Under the pieces are notes generated by a model that saw only the letters and a program-made list of their open reading frames with translations, searched no databases and was not told the DNA's origin. From assembly GCA_025462865.1 (NCBI GenBank), contig JAOAPI010000177.1:57323-121322 (forward strand): a stretch of DNA of 64,000 nt. Direction: 5' to 3'. Position 1 is the first letter of the stretch. Each line of letters opens with the position of its first letter. This DNA comes from Candidatus Sulfotelmatobacter sp. GTDB lineage: Bacteria > Acidobacteriota > Terriglobia > Terriglobales > Acidobacteriaceae. Positions 1 to 10,098 of this stretch are shown in pieces. The position numbers were made by a program, and so were the translations under genes.

Positions 1-322
1 GGAACAGATCTCGGAAATCAACGATATTGGGCAGATGCAGTGGTCGGTTAAATGTGTGAGGAATCTCTTGAACTTTGGAGCGGAATCGCAGAACAGTGTA
101 GCGGAAGAAAGATTGTTGCTGTTCGTCGGTCGCCCCTATAGAGGGATTCTCTTCAAAGGCTGCCCGCAAAGACGTAACAAATCGAGAGAGCATCTGCACG
201 TCTTCTGCACACGATATGCACTCAAAAATATGGGCCTCGATTGCGTCACGTTGTTCGGAAGACAGCTCATCAAGGATGTAACCTTCAAGTGCGTAGGTTT
301 GTATGGCTGTTTGATGGTCCAT
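1..322 (-). CDS. Anti-sigma factor-like zinc-finger protein (C-terminus cut by window edge)
   Basis: Reading the minus strand from ATG at 322 gives at least 107 residues with no stop before the window edge. The N-terminal 40 residues hold a HxxxCxxC zinc-binding motif (HIFECISC) in a short helical domain, the arrangement of zinc-finger anti-sigma factors that bind ECF sigma factors. The part that would show a membrane span is mostly outside the window or absent. An in-frame ATG at 340 would add six residues; neither start has a strong Shine-Dalgarno sequence. No sigma gene is visible just upstream on this strand, so the partner is unknown. The family call rests on the motif and its position; the function is inferred. 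Confidence 0.6.
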   Translation of the reverse strand, partial: MDHQTAIQTYALEGYILDELSSEQRDAIEAHIFECISCAEDVQMLSRFVTSLRAAFEENPSIGATDEQQQSFFRYTVLRFRSKVQEIPHTFNRPLHLPNIVDFRDLF

Positions 323-506
323 GTCATTGCCCCGGTCCATCGCCCGGCTGGAAGATGTAGCCTGCTGGTTTTGACTTTCGAGATTGCATCATGCCGCTTT
401 TGAGAGTGTCGATATCCAGTAGCGAGAGACTTCGTCCTTGATGAATTCTGGAGAAACCTCAGCGATCATCACCACTGACCCCCACTCTGCTCGATTCTTT
501 AAAAAA

Positions 507-528
507 GGGACCGCTGAAGAACGGTCCC
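507..528 (-). terminator. Intrinsic terminator, minus strand
   Basis: A perfect 7-bp stem (gggaccg/cggtccc) with an 8-base loop is followed on the minus strand by a run of six T. It would end transcription coming from the region above 530 on the minus strand and separates that region from the anti-sigma gene. Confidence 0.6.
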
Positions 529-544
529 AAGAAGAGCCAAGGTT

Positions 545-664
545 TCAGTTGTCAGCTTTGTCACGAATCAAAATGGCCCGGTATTTCGGAACCATATGGT
601 CTGATATACTAACACCTGTTTCAGTTAGCTCATAGCTAATTTTGCTTGAAGGTTGGGATCTCAT
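545..664 (-). pseudogene. Small ORF, possible remnant of a transcription-regulator C-terminus
   Basis: A 39-codon minus-strand frame starts at ATG 664 and ends 17 bases before the terminator at 507-528. The segment ISYELTETGVSISDHM resembles the LTxxGxSL tail of HxlR/winged-helix regulators, but the rest of such a domain is missing. Another open minus-strand segment without a start codon lies just upstream (about 620-830). Together they suggest a decayed gene whose terminator survives. The evidence is weak and it could be noise. Confidence 0.25.
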
Positions 665-1277
665 CGCATTGTATGACTCTCTCCGGAAAGCGTCCGCCGA
701 CCTTGCCGGTAGGTATGGTCAGAAATTTTACGATGAAGTGATCGCTGCTTTCTGACTTTTCGCACCATTCTGTACTGCTAGGCCTCCTTCCTTCGAAATG
801 TCACTCCATCATGTCATTAGCACTCGCTAATTGTGTACGTTTCGAGCCGAATCACTCGGTATGATTTCAGACCGAATGTTCTTGCAAAACAAAATCGGCT
901 TCGGTAGACTTCCTGCCAATGGTTGAGTCGACATATGAGATGAAATGAAGACAAATATTACAGGCAACTCAACCGACGTTGCACGCAGCGGTGTCAAATT
1001 GAACTAGGAGCGAACTCTGTTGCGAGGAAGTAAACAACCGATACGCCACCAATGCAACGCTGTTCGGCTTTGTAACGGAAACAAAAAACCAACCCGCCAT
1101 TTGGCGGCTTACACCTATCCTTATTTCTCACTTCTTTCGGAGTGACCCCTAATCGGTACGATGACACATTTGCAGAGCGATGCGTTCGGAGTCTCCCCCC
1201 GGCTCTGTCTCTGCTGATCTCGTTCACGATTAGATAGGCCCCGGGTCCCCAGCAGTCACAAAAATGTGGAGGTAAGC
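665..1277. other. Non-coding or decayed stretch before the first giant gene
   Basis: No convincing gene is seen here. A small inverted repeat (ccgcc-attt-ggcgg, 1094-1107, preceded by aac) matches hairpins found before the two IPT-RHS genes (10009-10021 and near 13462-13474). It may be part of a recurrent intergenic element. The downstream gene is served by GGAGG at 1268-1272. Confidence 0.4.
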
Positions 1278-4200
1278 ATGCGTAACTTTCCAGAGTTCGT
1301 TGCAGCCTTTTGTGCAGGTACTCGCATCGGCGTAAGACAGTTTTGGGTGCGCATTGGTCTCTTCTTATTGGTCTCATCCCTCACCTCTCTTTTCATTGCA
1401 GCGCCGGAGCCTGTATGGACGGCACATGCAACTACAATCGCGACGACCGGATCTCTCCAGTACTTACAAGCCCCCCAGGCGTTGCCGGCTACCCATAATG
1501 GTCCCGCGACCGTGACACAGGTACTCGATTCAGGAGGGGCGCAGCCAGTTTCCCTTGGGCAGAGCGACTTTGATGGCGATGGAGTTCAAGATCTGGCAAT
1601 CGGATATGCCGTACCAGGCGGACGCGGCATAATTGGCGTACGGAAGGGGAATTTGGATGCCTTCGCGCCTCAGACTCATCTTTCATGGCAGGCCATTGCA
1701 CAAGGCCAATTTCCATCTCCATTTTCGGGCACCGAAACGGCGTTCTCGATTCCGCAATCGCCCGACTTCCTTGGCGTAGGTCGGTTCGCTGGTACAGACC
1801 ACGACGATCTAGTTGCAGCCGCCCGCGGAAGCAGTACCGTGTATCTGCTTCCAGGCGATGGCCAGCTTCAGTTTTCTGCGCCACGGCAGTTTCCAATTTC
1901 GGGAGTTGTGACTTTTTTAGCTGCGGGTCGCTTTGGGTCACAAGGTCGGTATGGTTCTCTGCTCGTGGGCACAACCTCTGGTCAGCAAAACTCCCTTTTA
2001 GTTTTCCACGGATCAGCGACGGGCCTATCCCTCTCTGCAAGTTACCCACTGCCGGCGCCGGCAACGGCTATTACGTTCGGGGATTTGGACGGAGATCTTC
2101 TCTCCGACGCAGTCATTATTTCTGGCGGGCAGCTATTGATTCTGCATTCCGCTCCAAACGCAACCCCTAAGTTGGAAACGCTGTCGCTTCCCATTAATGC
2201 TCAAGCAATCATTGTTGGTTCGTTTGTACATGATCGCCTTTGGCGCCAGCAGATGGCCGTACTTGGAGCAGATGGAAGTATTTCTATCGTTGCCCATGGC
2301 GGATTCGATCCTCGCGGATGGAGCCGGGCCGAGACACTCGCGATGTGGAATGCGCGAGTGCACCGTCTTCCGAACCCATATGGCCGCTCGACAGCTCCGA
2401 CTTATGACGGATGGCGGATCATCGAGACATTTTCAGCCGTCGCTCCTTTTGTGAACAATACGCCGCTTCTATATTCGGGCCGCATCTCCGCGCAAGGAGC
2501 GGAAGATGTGATGGTCATGGACGGCGACACCAATCAGATGGCGTTGATTTCACACGCCAGTGTGCCTGCGGCGGCTACTACATTCGTTCCTGGACAGGTT
2601 TCGACCCGACCATATTTGAGTGTGCCAGTAGGTGGGCTATCAGCGAGAGTAAATATTGACGCGCGCCCTGGCATGATCGTACTCAATCGAGGACAGGCGG
2701 TTGTATCGGCAATGATGCCGTTGCCGGATCCCACCTTCGTGGTGAACACTTCGAACGACACCGTTGACGTTCATCCGGGCGATGGCGTGTGTGCAGATGT
2801 AAACGGCCAATGCAGCCTTCGCGCCGCAGTCATGGAGGCAAACGCCAACATGAATGCGTCAGATCCCACAAGCCCAGCGAATACTCAGGACACCATCATG
2901 GTTCCCGCCGGAACCTACTCGCTCACGATTCCCTATGCCGGCACCTTTGATGCATCGACGGGACATCTGGACATCAATGATGGCGTCAATATCGTCGGCG
3001 AAGGGCTGGCAAACACGATTATTCAAGCGTCGAACGGTGATCAAGTTTTTTCTATTCTCGACTTGCAACCGGCCATTACGCCAGATCCCGGCAACCAAGG
3101 TCCCGGCATCACTGTAAGCATCGCTAATTTGGCAATTACTGGCGGACAAGCATCTTCATCCAATTTCTTCAACTTGGGAGGCGGCGGGATCGTATTTGAC
3201 GCAGGCCTAGCCGGAACAGGAAGCCTCACTCTCAACTCGGTCGCCCTACACGGTAATTCCTCCACCAGCTTCGGCGGCGCACTCGCTGTCTCCGATTCCG
3301 CTCAAATTCCCGGGAGTACCGTCAGTATTTCGCAAAGCACAATTCAATCCAACGGTGCTTTGATGGCCGGAGGGGGCGTCGCCACGAGCGGACCTCTGTC
3401 GTTCACTCTCGCAAACAGCCAGCTAACGAATAATTCAGCCATCGATGCGAACGGTTCCGACCAGTCACCGCAACAAGGTGGTGCGCTTTATCTGTTTTCT
3501 CTTGTACCTACAACTGCCAAAATTGATGCCAGCACGATCGCTACAAATACCTCTGGTGTCGTGGGTGTGGGACAAGGTGGCGGCGTTTGGACCAATGAGG
3601 CGTTGCTCATCGGAAAGGGAACGATTCTCACTAGCAATAGTTCCGGAGCTGATGGCGGTGGAATATGGATCGGCTTAGTAAATCCTTCTGACTCTGTGAC
3701 ATTAATGGATTCCAACTTACAACAGAACCGAGCCGCAGGATTCGGAGGGGCAGTTCAGGTTGACCAACAGAACACAGGTAGCGTCAACCTTGTCTTCAAT
3801 CGAATTGTAGACAATAGCTCCCCTAATCCTGGAAACGGAGTAAACGTTGTGGCTAATCTCGGCTCTGTAACTGCCGATGATAACTGGTGGGGATGTAATC
3901 AGGGCCCAAGCGTGGCGTCGGCTGGATGCGACCAAGCATCTGGAATTGTGCCAGCGACCAACATTGCCTTCTCCAACTCAGCTAATCCGGGGACATTGTT
4001 GTTGGGAGGAACTGCACAAGTCACGGCTATGTTTCAAGATAGTAACCCGCTGTTTGCGTCCAATTTTGACGGATTCGTAGGCTTGCCAGTCGTTTTCCAA
4101 AACCCGATAAACGGGACACTATCGAACATCCAAACAACTCTGCAGAGCAATGGAAGCGCGTCCGTTGCATTTACCGCAACCGTTGCAGGAACGGGCTCGG

Positions 4201-6152
4201 TACAGGCTGTTGCCGACCATCAAATCGCGGCCGCGGTTCTGGCAGTACAGGACTTTGCGATGTCTGCCACACCCACAGCGATTCAGACGGTGAATGCTGG
4301 AACGCCAAATTCTGAAAGCTACACCATCTCTTCCACAGCAGTTAATGGGTTCATTGGAACGATAAATCTTACAAACAGCATTTCGAGCATAGTTGCAAAC
4401 GGTCCCGTAGTGACCATGAGCCAGAATTCAATTCTCAGCTCTGGGTCCGCCATCCTGAACATTGCGACCACGGCGGCCACACCTCCTGGAACCTACACGG
4501 TCACGATTAATGGAACGTGCGGAGGACTCAGTCACGTCGTCAATCTCACACTTGTGGTTGCTGACTTCACTTTGTCTGCTGGAACTCCTGCGATTCAAAG
4601 CGTCAACGCGGGTCAGGGCTCGACAGCGTTCAGCATCATTGGCACCAGTTCCAACGGTTGGGATGGCCCGGTCCAATTCGCGCCTACTGCTGTAACTGGA
4701 CTGCCAGCCGGAGCTTCAGCTTCTTTCAGCATTTCGCAAATCAATGTCGCTGATGGATCTAGCACGAATAATACGGGCCTGACTGTTTTTACCTCGACTG
4801 CCACGCCTCCGGGAAACTACCCACTCACGATCACGGGAACCAGTGGAAGTTTGTCGCACAGTGTTCAGGTGACTCTCAGTGTGGCGAGCTTCACTATCGG
4901 AATCTCTTCGAGCCCCGGAGCGTCACTCACTGTGACGGCTGGCTCACCTGCAACATTTAGCTTGTTTGGCAAGTCTTTGAACGGATTTGCGGGAACGGTC
5001 AACCTGAGCGCATCCAGCAGCGGCATACAACCAACCTTAAGCACAAATAGCATCAATATCGCCAGCGCCGGGCAAGCGGCATTCACAATTTTAGTTAATA
5101 CCGACCCGCTAAGCTCTTTGCCCGGCACCTACACAATCAACGTGACAGGCGGAAGTGGAAGCATTACCTCGACCGTATCTCTAACACTGATAATCAACCC
5201 TCCACCGCCGGACTTTCGACTCTCCCTCGACCAGCCTTCCGAGAGTGTTTTAGCAGGTCAATTCGCCTCGTACAACGTCACCGCACTGTCTATTGGAGGG
5301 TTCAATACGGCTCTTCTTTCCGCGAGTTCCACTGTCTCCCCCGCAGGGCCTACCCTGACCACGTTTAGTAATCCAAACGGGTTGACTCGCTTCACTGTGA
5401 ATACTGTTGCACCGAATACTGTTCCCGCAACGTACTCAATTACCGTGACGGTTAGCGGTGGTGGCATCACGCACCAAATATCAATGACCCTGAATGTGGT
5501 TCCTCCTGACTTTACATTTACCGGGGGAGGAAGCCAGACGGTCAATGCGGGGACGAGCGCCACATTTCCTTACTCTCTGTCTAACGTCAATGTCAACGCA
5601 GCCACCATCAACATCTCCGTCAGTGGTCTCCCTCCCGGAGCAACCGCTACTGCAAGTCCGACTCAGTTCATAACGCTCGGAAGCGGGACTGTCACTGTTA
5701 ACACGACATCGGCGACACCAGGGACTTATCCAATCACTATTTGGGCTATCGGCGGCGGCGTAACGCACACGGTCACCGCCAACCTAACGGTAAACGGATT
5801 CTTATTCTCCGTTGGACGACCTGGCTCTATTTCGCCCGGCGGTAGTGTGACGATTCCTTACAGCATCACGAATATGGTCGGTTTGTTTGGCGGCATTTCT
5901 GTTTCCTATTCTGGCCTGCCATCAGGAAGCATCGGAACCTTAACTGATAATGGAACCTCGTTCGGCAGCGGCGGTGGACAGCTAGTGATCAACACTACCT
6001 CGGGAACACCGCCCGGCACCTACACGATTACTTTTACTGCTTCCGGCGGCGGTTTCACTCGCACGGCGGCCACTATATTGACCGTTACTGGCGCGGCACC
6101 TAAGCCGACCCCCCAAGGTTGTTCTCTTATCATCGGCATTCCCAAATGCTGA
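1278..6152 (+). CDS. Secreted giant protein: FG-GAP-like, CSLREA, beta-helix and Ig-like repeats
   Basis: This predicts a 1624-residue exported protein. ATG 1278 is chosen over the in-frame GTG at 1266 because GGAGG lies five bases upstream of it. A basic N-terminus and a hydrophobic stretch (about residues 27-45) form a signal peptide. Residues about 85-480 contain FG-GAP/VCBS-like calcium-loop motifs such as DFDGDGVQDL and DLDGDLLSDA. Residues about 490-530 carry the CSLREA-type signature (GDGVCADVNGQCSLRAA). A right-handed beta-helix region with many GGG turns follows and ends in the typical NWWG motif. The last 600 residues hold about six repeats of roughly 95 residues (SVNAG...PPGTYTITI...) of a bacterial Ig-like type. 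It is probably a cell-surface or secreted adhesin-like protein; no catalytic motif was seen. Confidence 0.8.
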   Translation: MRNFPEFVAAFCAGTRIGVRQFWVRIGLFLLVSSLTSLFIAAPEPVWTAHATTIATTGSLQYLQAPQALPATHNGPATVTQVLDSGGAQPVSLGQSDFDGDGVQDLAIGYAVPGGRGIIGVRKGNLDAFAPQTHLSWQAIAQGQFPSPFSGTETAFSIPQSPDFLGVGRFAGTDHDDLVAAARGSSTVYLLPGDGQLQFSAPRQFPISGVVTFLAAGRFGSQGRYGSLLVGTTSGQQNSLLVFHGSATGLSLSASYPLPAPATAITFGDLDGDLLSDAVIISGGQLLILHSAPNATPKLETLSLPINAQAIIVGSFVHDRLWRQQMAVLGADGSISIVAHGGFDPRGWSRAETLAMWNARVHRLPNPYGRSTAPTYDGWRIIETFSAVAPFVNNTPLLYSGRISAQGAEDVMVMDGDTNQMALISHASVPAAATTFVPGQVSTRPYLSVPVGGLSARVNIDARPGMIVLNRGQAVVSAMMPLPDPTFVVNTSNDTVDVHPGDGVCADVNGQCSLRAAVMEANANMNASDPTSPANTQDTIMVPAGTYSLTIPYAGTFDASTGHLDINDGVNIVGEGLANTIIQASNGDQVFSILDLQPAITPDPGNQGPGITVSIANLAITGGQASSSNFFNLGGGGIVFDAGLAGTGSLTLNSVALHGNSSTSFGGALAVSDSAQIPGSTVSISQSTIQSNGALMAGGGVATSGPLSFTLANSQLTNNSAIDANGSDQSPQQGGALYLFSLVPTTAKIDASTIATNTSGVVGVGQGGGVWTNEALLIGKGTILTSNSSGADGGGIWIGLVNPSDSVTLMDSNLQQNRAAGFGGAVQVDQQNTGSVNLVFNRIVDNSSPNPGNGVNVVANLGSVTADDNWWGCNQGPSVASAGCDQASGIVPATNIAFSNSANPGTLLLGGTAQVTAMFQDSNPLFASNFDGFVGLPVVFQNPINGTLSNIQTTLQSNGSASVAFTATVAGTGSVQAVADHQIAAAVLAVQDFAMSATPTAIQTVNAGTPNSESYTISSTAVNGFIGTINLTNSISSIVANGPVVTMSQNSILSSGSAILNIATTAATPPGTYTVTINGTCGGLSHVVNLTLVVADFTLSAGTPAIQSVNAGQGSTAFSIIGTSSNGWDGPVQFAPTAVTGLPAGASASFSISQINVADGSSTNNTGLTVFTSTATPPGNYPLTITGTSGSLSHSVQVTLSVASFTIGISSSPGASLTVTAGSPATFSLFGKSLNGFAGTVNLSASSSGIQPTLSTNSINIASAGQAAFTILVNTDPLSSLPGTYTINVTGGSGSITSTVSLTLIINPPPPDFRLSLDQPSESVLAGQFASYNVTALSIGGFNTALLSASSTVSPAGPTLTTFSNPNGLTRFTVNTVAPNTVPATYSITVTVSGGGITHQISMTLNVVPPDFTFTGGGSQTVNAGTSATFPYSLSNVNVNAATINISVSGLPPGATATASPTQFITLGSGTVTVNTTSATPGTYPITIWAIGGGVTHTVTANLTVNGFLFSVGRPGSISPGGSVTIPYSITNMVGLFGGISVSYSGLPSGSIGTLTDNGTSFGSGGGQLVINTTSGTPPGTYTITFTASGGGFTRTAATILTVTGAAPKPTPQGCSLIIGIPKC

Positions 6153-6204
6153 CCGGAAACTGATTTTCTTAGCGGCATATTTTTTAACAGAAAGGTTCAT
6201 CGCG

Positions 6205-9200
6205 ATGGGAATACAGCTCGAAGCATTCATCGTTCGAAATTTGAAGTCCGTTGTTCGGGTTATATTAACGCTGCTGCTGACGGGAGCGTTTTTTCCGCGG
6301 CTTGTGTGCGCACAAACAGCATCTACTACCCCGTCTCTGGATCTGCAAACTGGCGTATCGCAATATGGCAGCTACCACGGCGGGAATATCGACACGATTG
6401 ACTTGAGTAACGGTCATTTGATGGTCGATATTCCGCTCATTTCGTACCCGCAACGGGGAGGGCACCTCAAATTAGGTTGGGTGCTCCATTACACAAATAC
6501 TGGCATCTACACGCCAGGATCCTTTCCGACCCTAACGGGTTGCTGCATTGTTTTCCCTTTCGACAGTGGGTTTGAGCCGGAAGAAATTGGCCTACCCGGC
6601 TTTTCCGCTGGTTGCCAGGTGCAGACTTGGTCATTGGGAAGTCCGGCGGGCTCATCTGGCGGAGGTTTTGACCAATGCAGTGCCTCAGCTTTCGCCCCTG
6701 ATGGCGCAGCTCATCCAATGGTTCCCATCGCAAGAGGAACTTTCATGGCAGAAGATGCGAGCGGTTACCGAATTGATGTTCCGGAGTTCACTCTACCGCC
6801 GTCTAACACGCAACATCCAGGCGATCAAACTGCTTATTTAACGGGCCCTGATGGTGTTAGGTATTCCCACAGTTCCGTAACTTATCCCATTATCAGCGAA
6901 GACACAAATGGCAATCAGATCACATTAAGTGGTGGAGGGTGGACGGACACAATCGGACGCTTTATTCCTGCATTCCCTCCCTTTTTAACCAAGCTGCAAG
7001 GGCCATTCCCGACTGGCGTGGAAGGCTCAACCACGGACTACTCTGGATGTACAGGCCCTTTACCTGTTGCAGGAGCAATAGTGTGGGACCCACCAGGAGT
7101 AGACGGTGGCTCTTACCATTTGAAATTTTGCTTTGCTCTTATTTCGGAAATTATTCCAGCAGGAGAAACTACTGCCGGCGATGTGAGTTTTCCAGTGCCA
7201 CCTGAACCGACAACTGCCATTCAATTACAAAGCGTAGTGCTCCCAAACGGCACGGCTTGGACCTTACAATATACGACTGATGGGATGGCAGATTTGCAAC
7301 GAGTTGTCCTTCCCACTGGCGGTACGATCTCATACACGTGGACTACGCCCGATACTCCTTTCATCACAGGCCTCGACGCTGGCAGGAACATCCTTCCACG
7401 CGCAGTAGCCACTCGAATCGTAGACGCTGCCGACGGCTCCAGCCCTGCGGGTCTATGGACGTACAAATATGATCGGACCCTTACTAATGGAGCGCTCGTG
7501 ACAACGGCCACAGACCCGAGCGGAAATGACACCGTTCATTCCTTTGGACTGCTCAACGTCCAAGGGAGTTTAGCCGCATATGAGACCAAGACCGAACACT
7601 ACCAGGGATCGTCGGTAAATGGCGCGATGCTTAGGCGTGACCAGACGGAATACCAACAGTTGATTTCCTTTGTTGGCCTTGTGGTCGGACAAAACCCCGT
7701 GGCTTATACAACGGTTGTGCCGATTAGGACAATAACGACACTCGACAACGGGCTGCAGACGAAATCCGAAATGGATTATGACCGTGGATTTACAAGCACT
7801 ACGAGTGGATCCTACGACTTTAACGGAAATGCTCTACCCTTGTGCAGCGGCTGTAGGATTAATGGGCTTTATGGTCAGGTCACTGCAACCCGCCACTACG
7901 ATTATGGGCAAGGCGCACCGGGACCATTGCTGAAAGCAATCAGCACTCCACACTTAGCCTTTGATAGCGCACCTTATTTAGCCAATAATCTCCTGGATTT
8001 AGTCTCAAGCGAAGTGATAAAGGATGGTGCAGGGACTGCCGTTGCATCAACCACTTACGGATATGATGAAGCGCCTCCGTTGTCCTCCTCAATCACCACC
8101 CAACATGACGGTAATCCGCCAGCTGGAGTTTTTCGAGGTAACAACACGTCCGTGCAACACCTTGTAGTGACGCCGGCTACGGCCTGTGGCACTCCGGCAC
8201 CAAGCAACACAACCATCACCTCTTCTATGGCTTGGTTCGATACAGGCGAGGTCGCGAAGAGCATTGATCCACTCGGAAATGCGACGACATACAGTTACGC
8301 GGCGAGTCTCGGAGGTGCATATCCGACTTCTATCTGTAATGCGCTGAATCAATGTGGTGCTGTTGGGTACGACTTCAACACCGGTCTGATTACGAGCAGT
8401 ACAGATTTGAACGACCAAATGACGCAGTACGCATATGACGGGATGGGACGCGTTAACCAGATCTTGTATCCTCCTCAAACCGTGGCTGGGTCTGCCATCA
8501 ACGGAACCACAACTCTAACTTATACGGATACTCCCGGGTCTCTCAGCGTGCAACGAACTCGCCAACAGGACGCCGGCAGCTCAGTCATAGACTTCAAGTT
8601 TTTTGACGGCTTAGGACGAACAAGTGGCACTGAGCTAGTAGATCCAGAAGGGAATATCTTCACTAAGACTACCTACGATGGCCTTGGCCAGATTGCCAGC
8701 GTCACCAACCCATATCGGACAACCAGCGATCCAACCTATGGCGTGACAAAGACCTCATACGACGGGCTCGGTCGCGTCACGCAAGTCACTCATCCGGATG
8801 GCAGCTCGATCTTAAACGCCTATTCTGGCCGGGCAGCCGAGATTCAGGACGAAGGTAATGGTTCATCCCGTGGGACTCGGATCACCCAACTCGATGCCCT
8901 CGGCCGGCTCGCGTCGGTGTGCGAAGTTACCACTACCGCGCAAGCCAACCAAAACACGCCCTCGGCGTGCGGACAAGACATTCAGGGGACCGGGTTCTTC
9001 ACTAACTACCAGTACGACACTTTGAGCAATTTGATCGCAGTCCAGCAGGGCGGCGTGAATCGGTCCTTTACATATGACAGTCTTTCCCGCTTAGTCGATG
9101 CCTACAATCCGGAGTCAGGGAATACCTGTTATCAATATGATGCTGCCGGCAACGTAAGGCAGCGCTTGCGTCCCAGTCCAAATCAAAGCGATGAGAGCGT

Positions 9201-9951
9201 TATGCTTATGACTTCTTATCAGTATGATGCTCTCAACCGTCTCACAAACACCTCGTATTCGGATTCGGCTACCCCGGCCATCACCAGACACTACGACACT
9301 ACTTCCGAACTTGGCGTTCCACTCAACAACACTGTCGGGCGGTTGTCGGCGGAATATGTAACATCTCCTTCAGGGCAAATACTGTCGGGGCGTGTTTATA
9401 GCTACGACTCTTTAGGCCACATCATCGATAACTCCCAATGCACCCCCCAAAATTGTAGCCATAGTGTCGCGTTCCCCTTTCAATACAGCTACGATCTTCT
9501 CGGCAAGCCTACGGGTGCGGGTTTGGGCCAGGGTACCGTCCTGAGCTACGCCTATAACGGCTCCGGCAACCTTATATCAGCGACCAGTAGCTTGTCCGAT
9601 AGCAATCACCCCGCGATGTTGTTGTCTTCTGCGTTGTACAATTCCTTCGGCCAGCTATCGGCAGTGACGCTGGGCAACGCTCTTAATGAGAGTTTTATCC
9701 AGAATAATCGTGGCTGGATTACCAGCTACAATTCGTCGATCGCTCAGCCGCAGACCGCTAACATGAACGTCGGCACCTCGCTTGAGTTACACGATTCTTT
9801 GTTAAGAAATGTGAGACTCAATGGCGAGTTCCTCAATCGGAATGCGCTTTGGAATCTGAAGTCAAGCGGGAGTAAGAACGCGGGCCGCACTGGCCTGCTA
9901 AGGCAGCTGAGATCATCCGTTGAAAGCAGGACGGCAGTATCGCTGAGGTAA
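6205..9951 (+). CDS. Secreted RHS/YD-repeat protein, truncated at the C-terminus
   Basis: This predicts 1248 residues with an N-terminal signal peptide (hydrophobic residues about 18-33, cleavage near LVCAQ). From about residue 380 to 1190 there are many YD repeats (YAYDGMGRV, TSYDGLGRV, YQYDAAGNV, YQYDALNRL), which build the hollow RHS shell that encloses toxins. The usual RHS core ending (DPxGLDYFGARYYxxxLGRF) and any toxin domain are missing. The last 60 residues (after TANMNVGTS) do not look like RHS sequence, so the gene seems to have lost its 3' part by deletion or frameshift. The next two genes carry the missing kind of RHS core with toxins. AAAGG lies before the ATG. The product may be non-functional as a toxin. 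Confidence 0.75.
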   Translation: MGIQLEAFIVRNLKSVVRVILTLLLTGAFFPRLVCAQTASTTPSLDLQTGVSQYGSYHGGNIDTIDLSNGHLMVDIPLISYPQRGGHLKLGWVLHYTNTGIYTPGSFPTLTGCCIVFPFDSGFEPEEIGLPGFSAGCQVQTWSLGSPAGSSGGGFDQCSASAFAPDGAAHPMVPIARGTFMAEDASGYRIDVPEFTLPPSNTQHPGDQTAYLTGPDGVRYSHSSVTYPIISEDTNGNQITLSGGGWTDTIGRFIPAFPPFLTKLQGPFPTGVEGSTTDYSGCTGPLPVAGAIVWDPPGVDGGSYHLKFCFALISEIIPAGETTAGDVSFPVPPEPTTAIQLQSVVLPNGTAWTLQYTTDGMADLQRVVLPTGGTISYTWTTPDTPFITGLDAGRNILPRAVATRIVDAADGSSPAGLWTYKYDRTLTNGALVTTATDPSGNDTVHSFGLLNVQGSLAAYETKTEHYQGSSVNGAMLRRDQTEYQQLISFVGLVVGQNPVAYTTVVPIRTITTLDNGLQTKSEMDYDRGFTSTTSGSYDFNGNALPLCSGCRINGLYGQVTATRHYDYGQGAPGPLLKAISTPHLAFDSAPYLANNLLDLVSSEVIKDGAGTAVASTTYGYDEAPPLSSSITTQHDGNPPAGVFRGNNTSVQHLVVTPATACGTPAPSNTTITSSMAWFDTGEVAKSIDPLGNATTYSYAASLGGAYPTSICNALNQCGAVGYDFNTGLITSSTDLNDQMTQYAYDGMGRVNQILYPPQTVAGSAINGTTTLTYTDTPGSLSVQRTRQQDAGSSVIDFKFFDGLGRTSGTELVDPEGNIFTKTTYDGLGQIASVTNPYRTTSDPTYGVTKTSYDGLGRVTQVTHPDGSSILNAYSGRAAEIQDEGNGSSRGTRITQLDALGRLASVCEVTTTAQANQNTPSACGQDIQGTGFFTNYQYDTLSNLIAVQQGGVNRSFTYDSLSRLVDAYNPESGNTCYQYDAAGNVRQRLRPSPNQSDESVMLMTSYQYDALNRLTNTSYSDSATPAITRHYDTTSELGVPLNNTVGRLSAEYVTSPSGQILSGRVYSYDSLGHIIDNSQCTPQNCSHSVAFPFQYSYDLLGKPTGAGLGQGTVLSYAYNGSGNLISATSSLSDSNHPAMLLSSALYNSFGQLSAVTLGNALNESFIQNNRGWITSYNSSIAQPQTANMNVGTSLELHDSLLRNVRLNGEFLNRNALWNLKSSGSKNAGRTGLLRQLRSSVESRTAVSLR

Positions 9952-9997
9952 GTACTATCAAATAGAGTTGTCAGTACCAACAGTCCACTAGCCACTA

Positions 9998-10098
9998 TCA
10001 CCCCTAACCCGCCAATGGCGGCTGAAACATCTTCCTAACCGCTCCGGTGATCCGGAGCGTCAATCCAAAAAATAGATCATTGTGAATGGAGATGTGGC
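9998..10098. repeat. Intergenic repeat copy A with two hairpins
   Basis: These 100 bases are almost identical to 13451-13550 and stand in the same place before the paralogous IPT-RHS gene. They contain hairpin ccgcc-aat-ggcgg (10009-10021), the 18-mer aacatcttcctaaccgct (10026-10043) and a perfect 8-bp hairpin cgctccgg/ccggagcg (10040-10059), followed by a GGAG ribosome-binding site. The repeat is continuous with the duplicated coding region. The hairpins could terminate readthrough from the upstream gene, although there is no U-run. Confidence 0.8.
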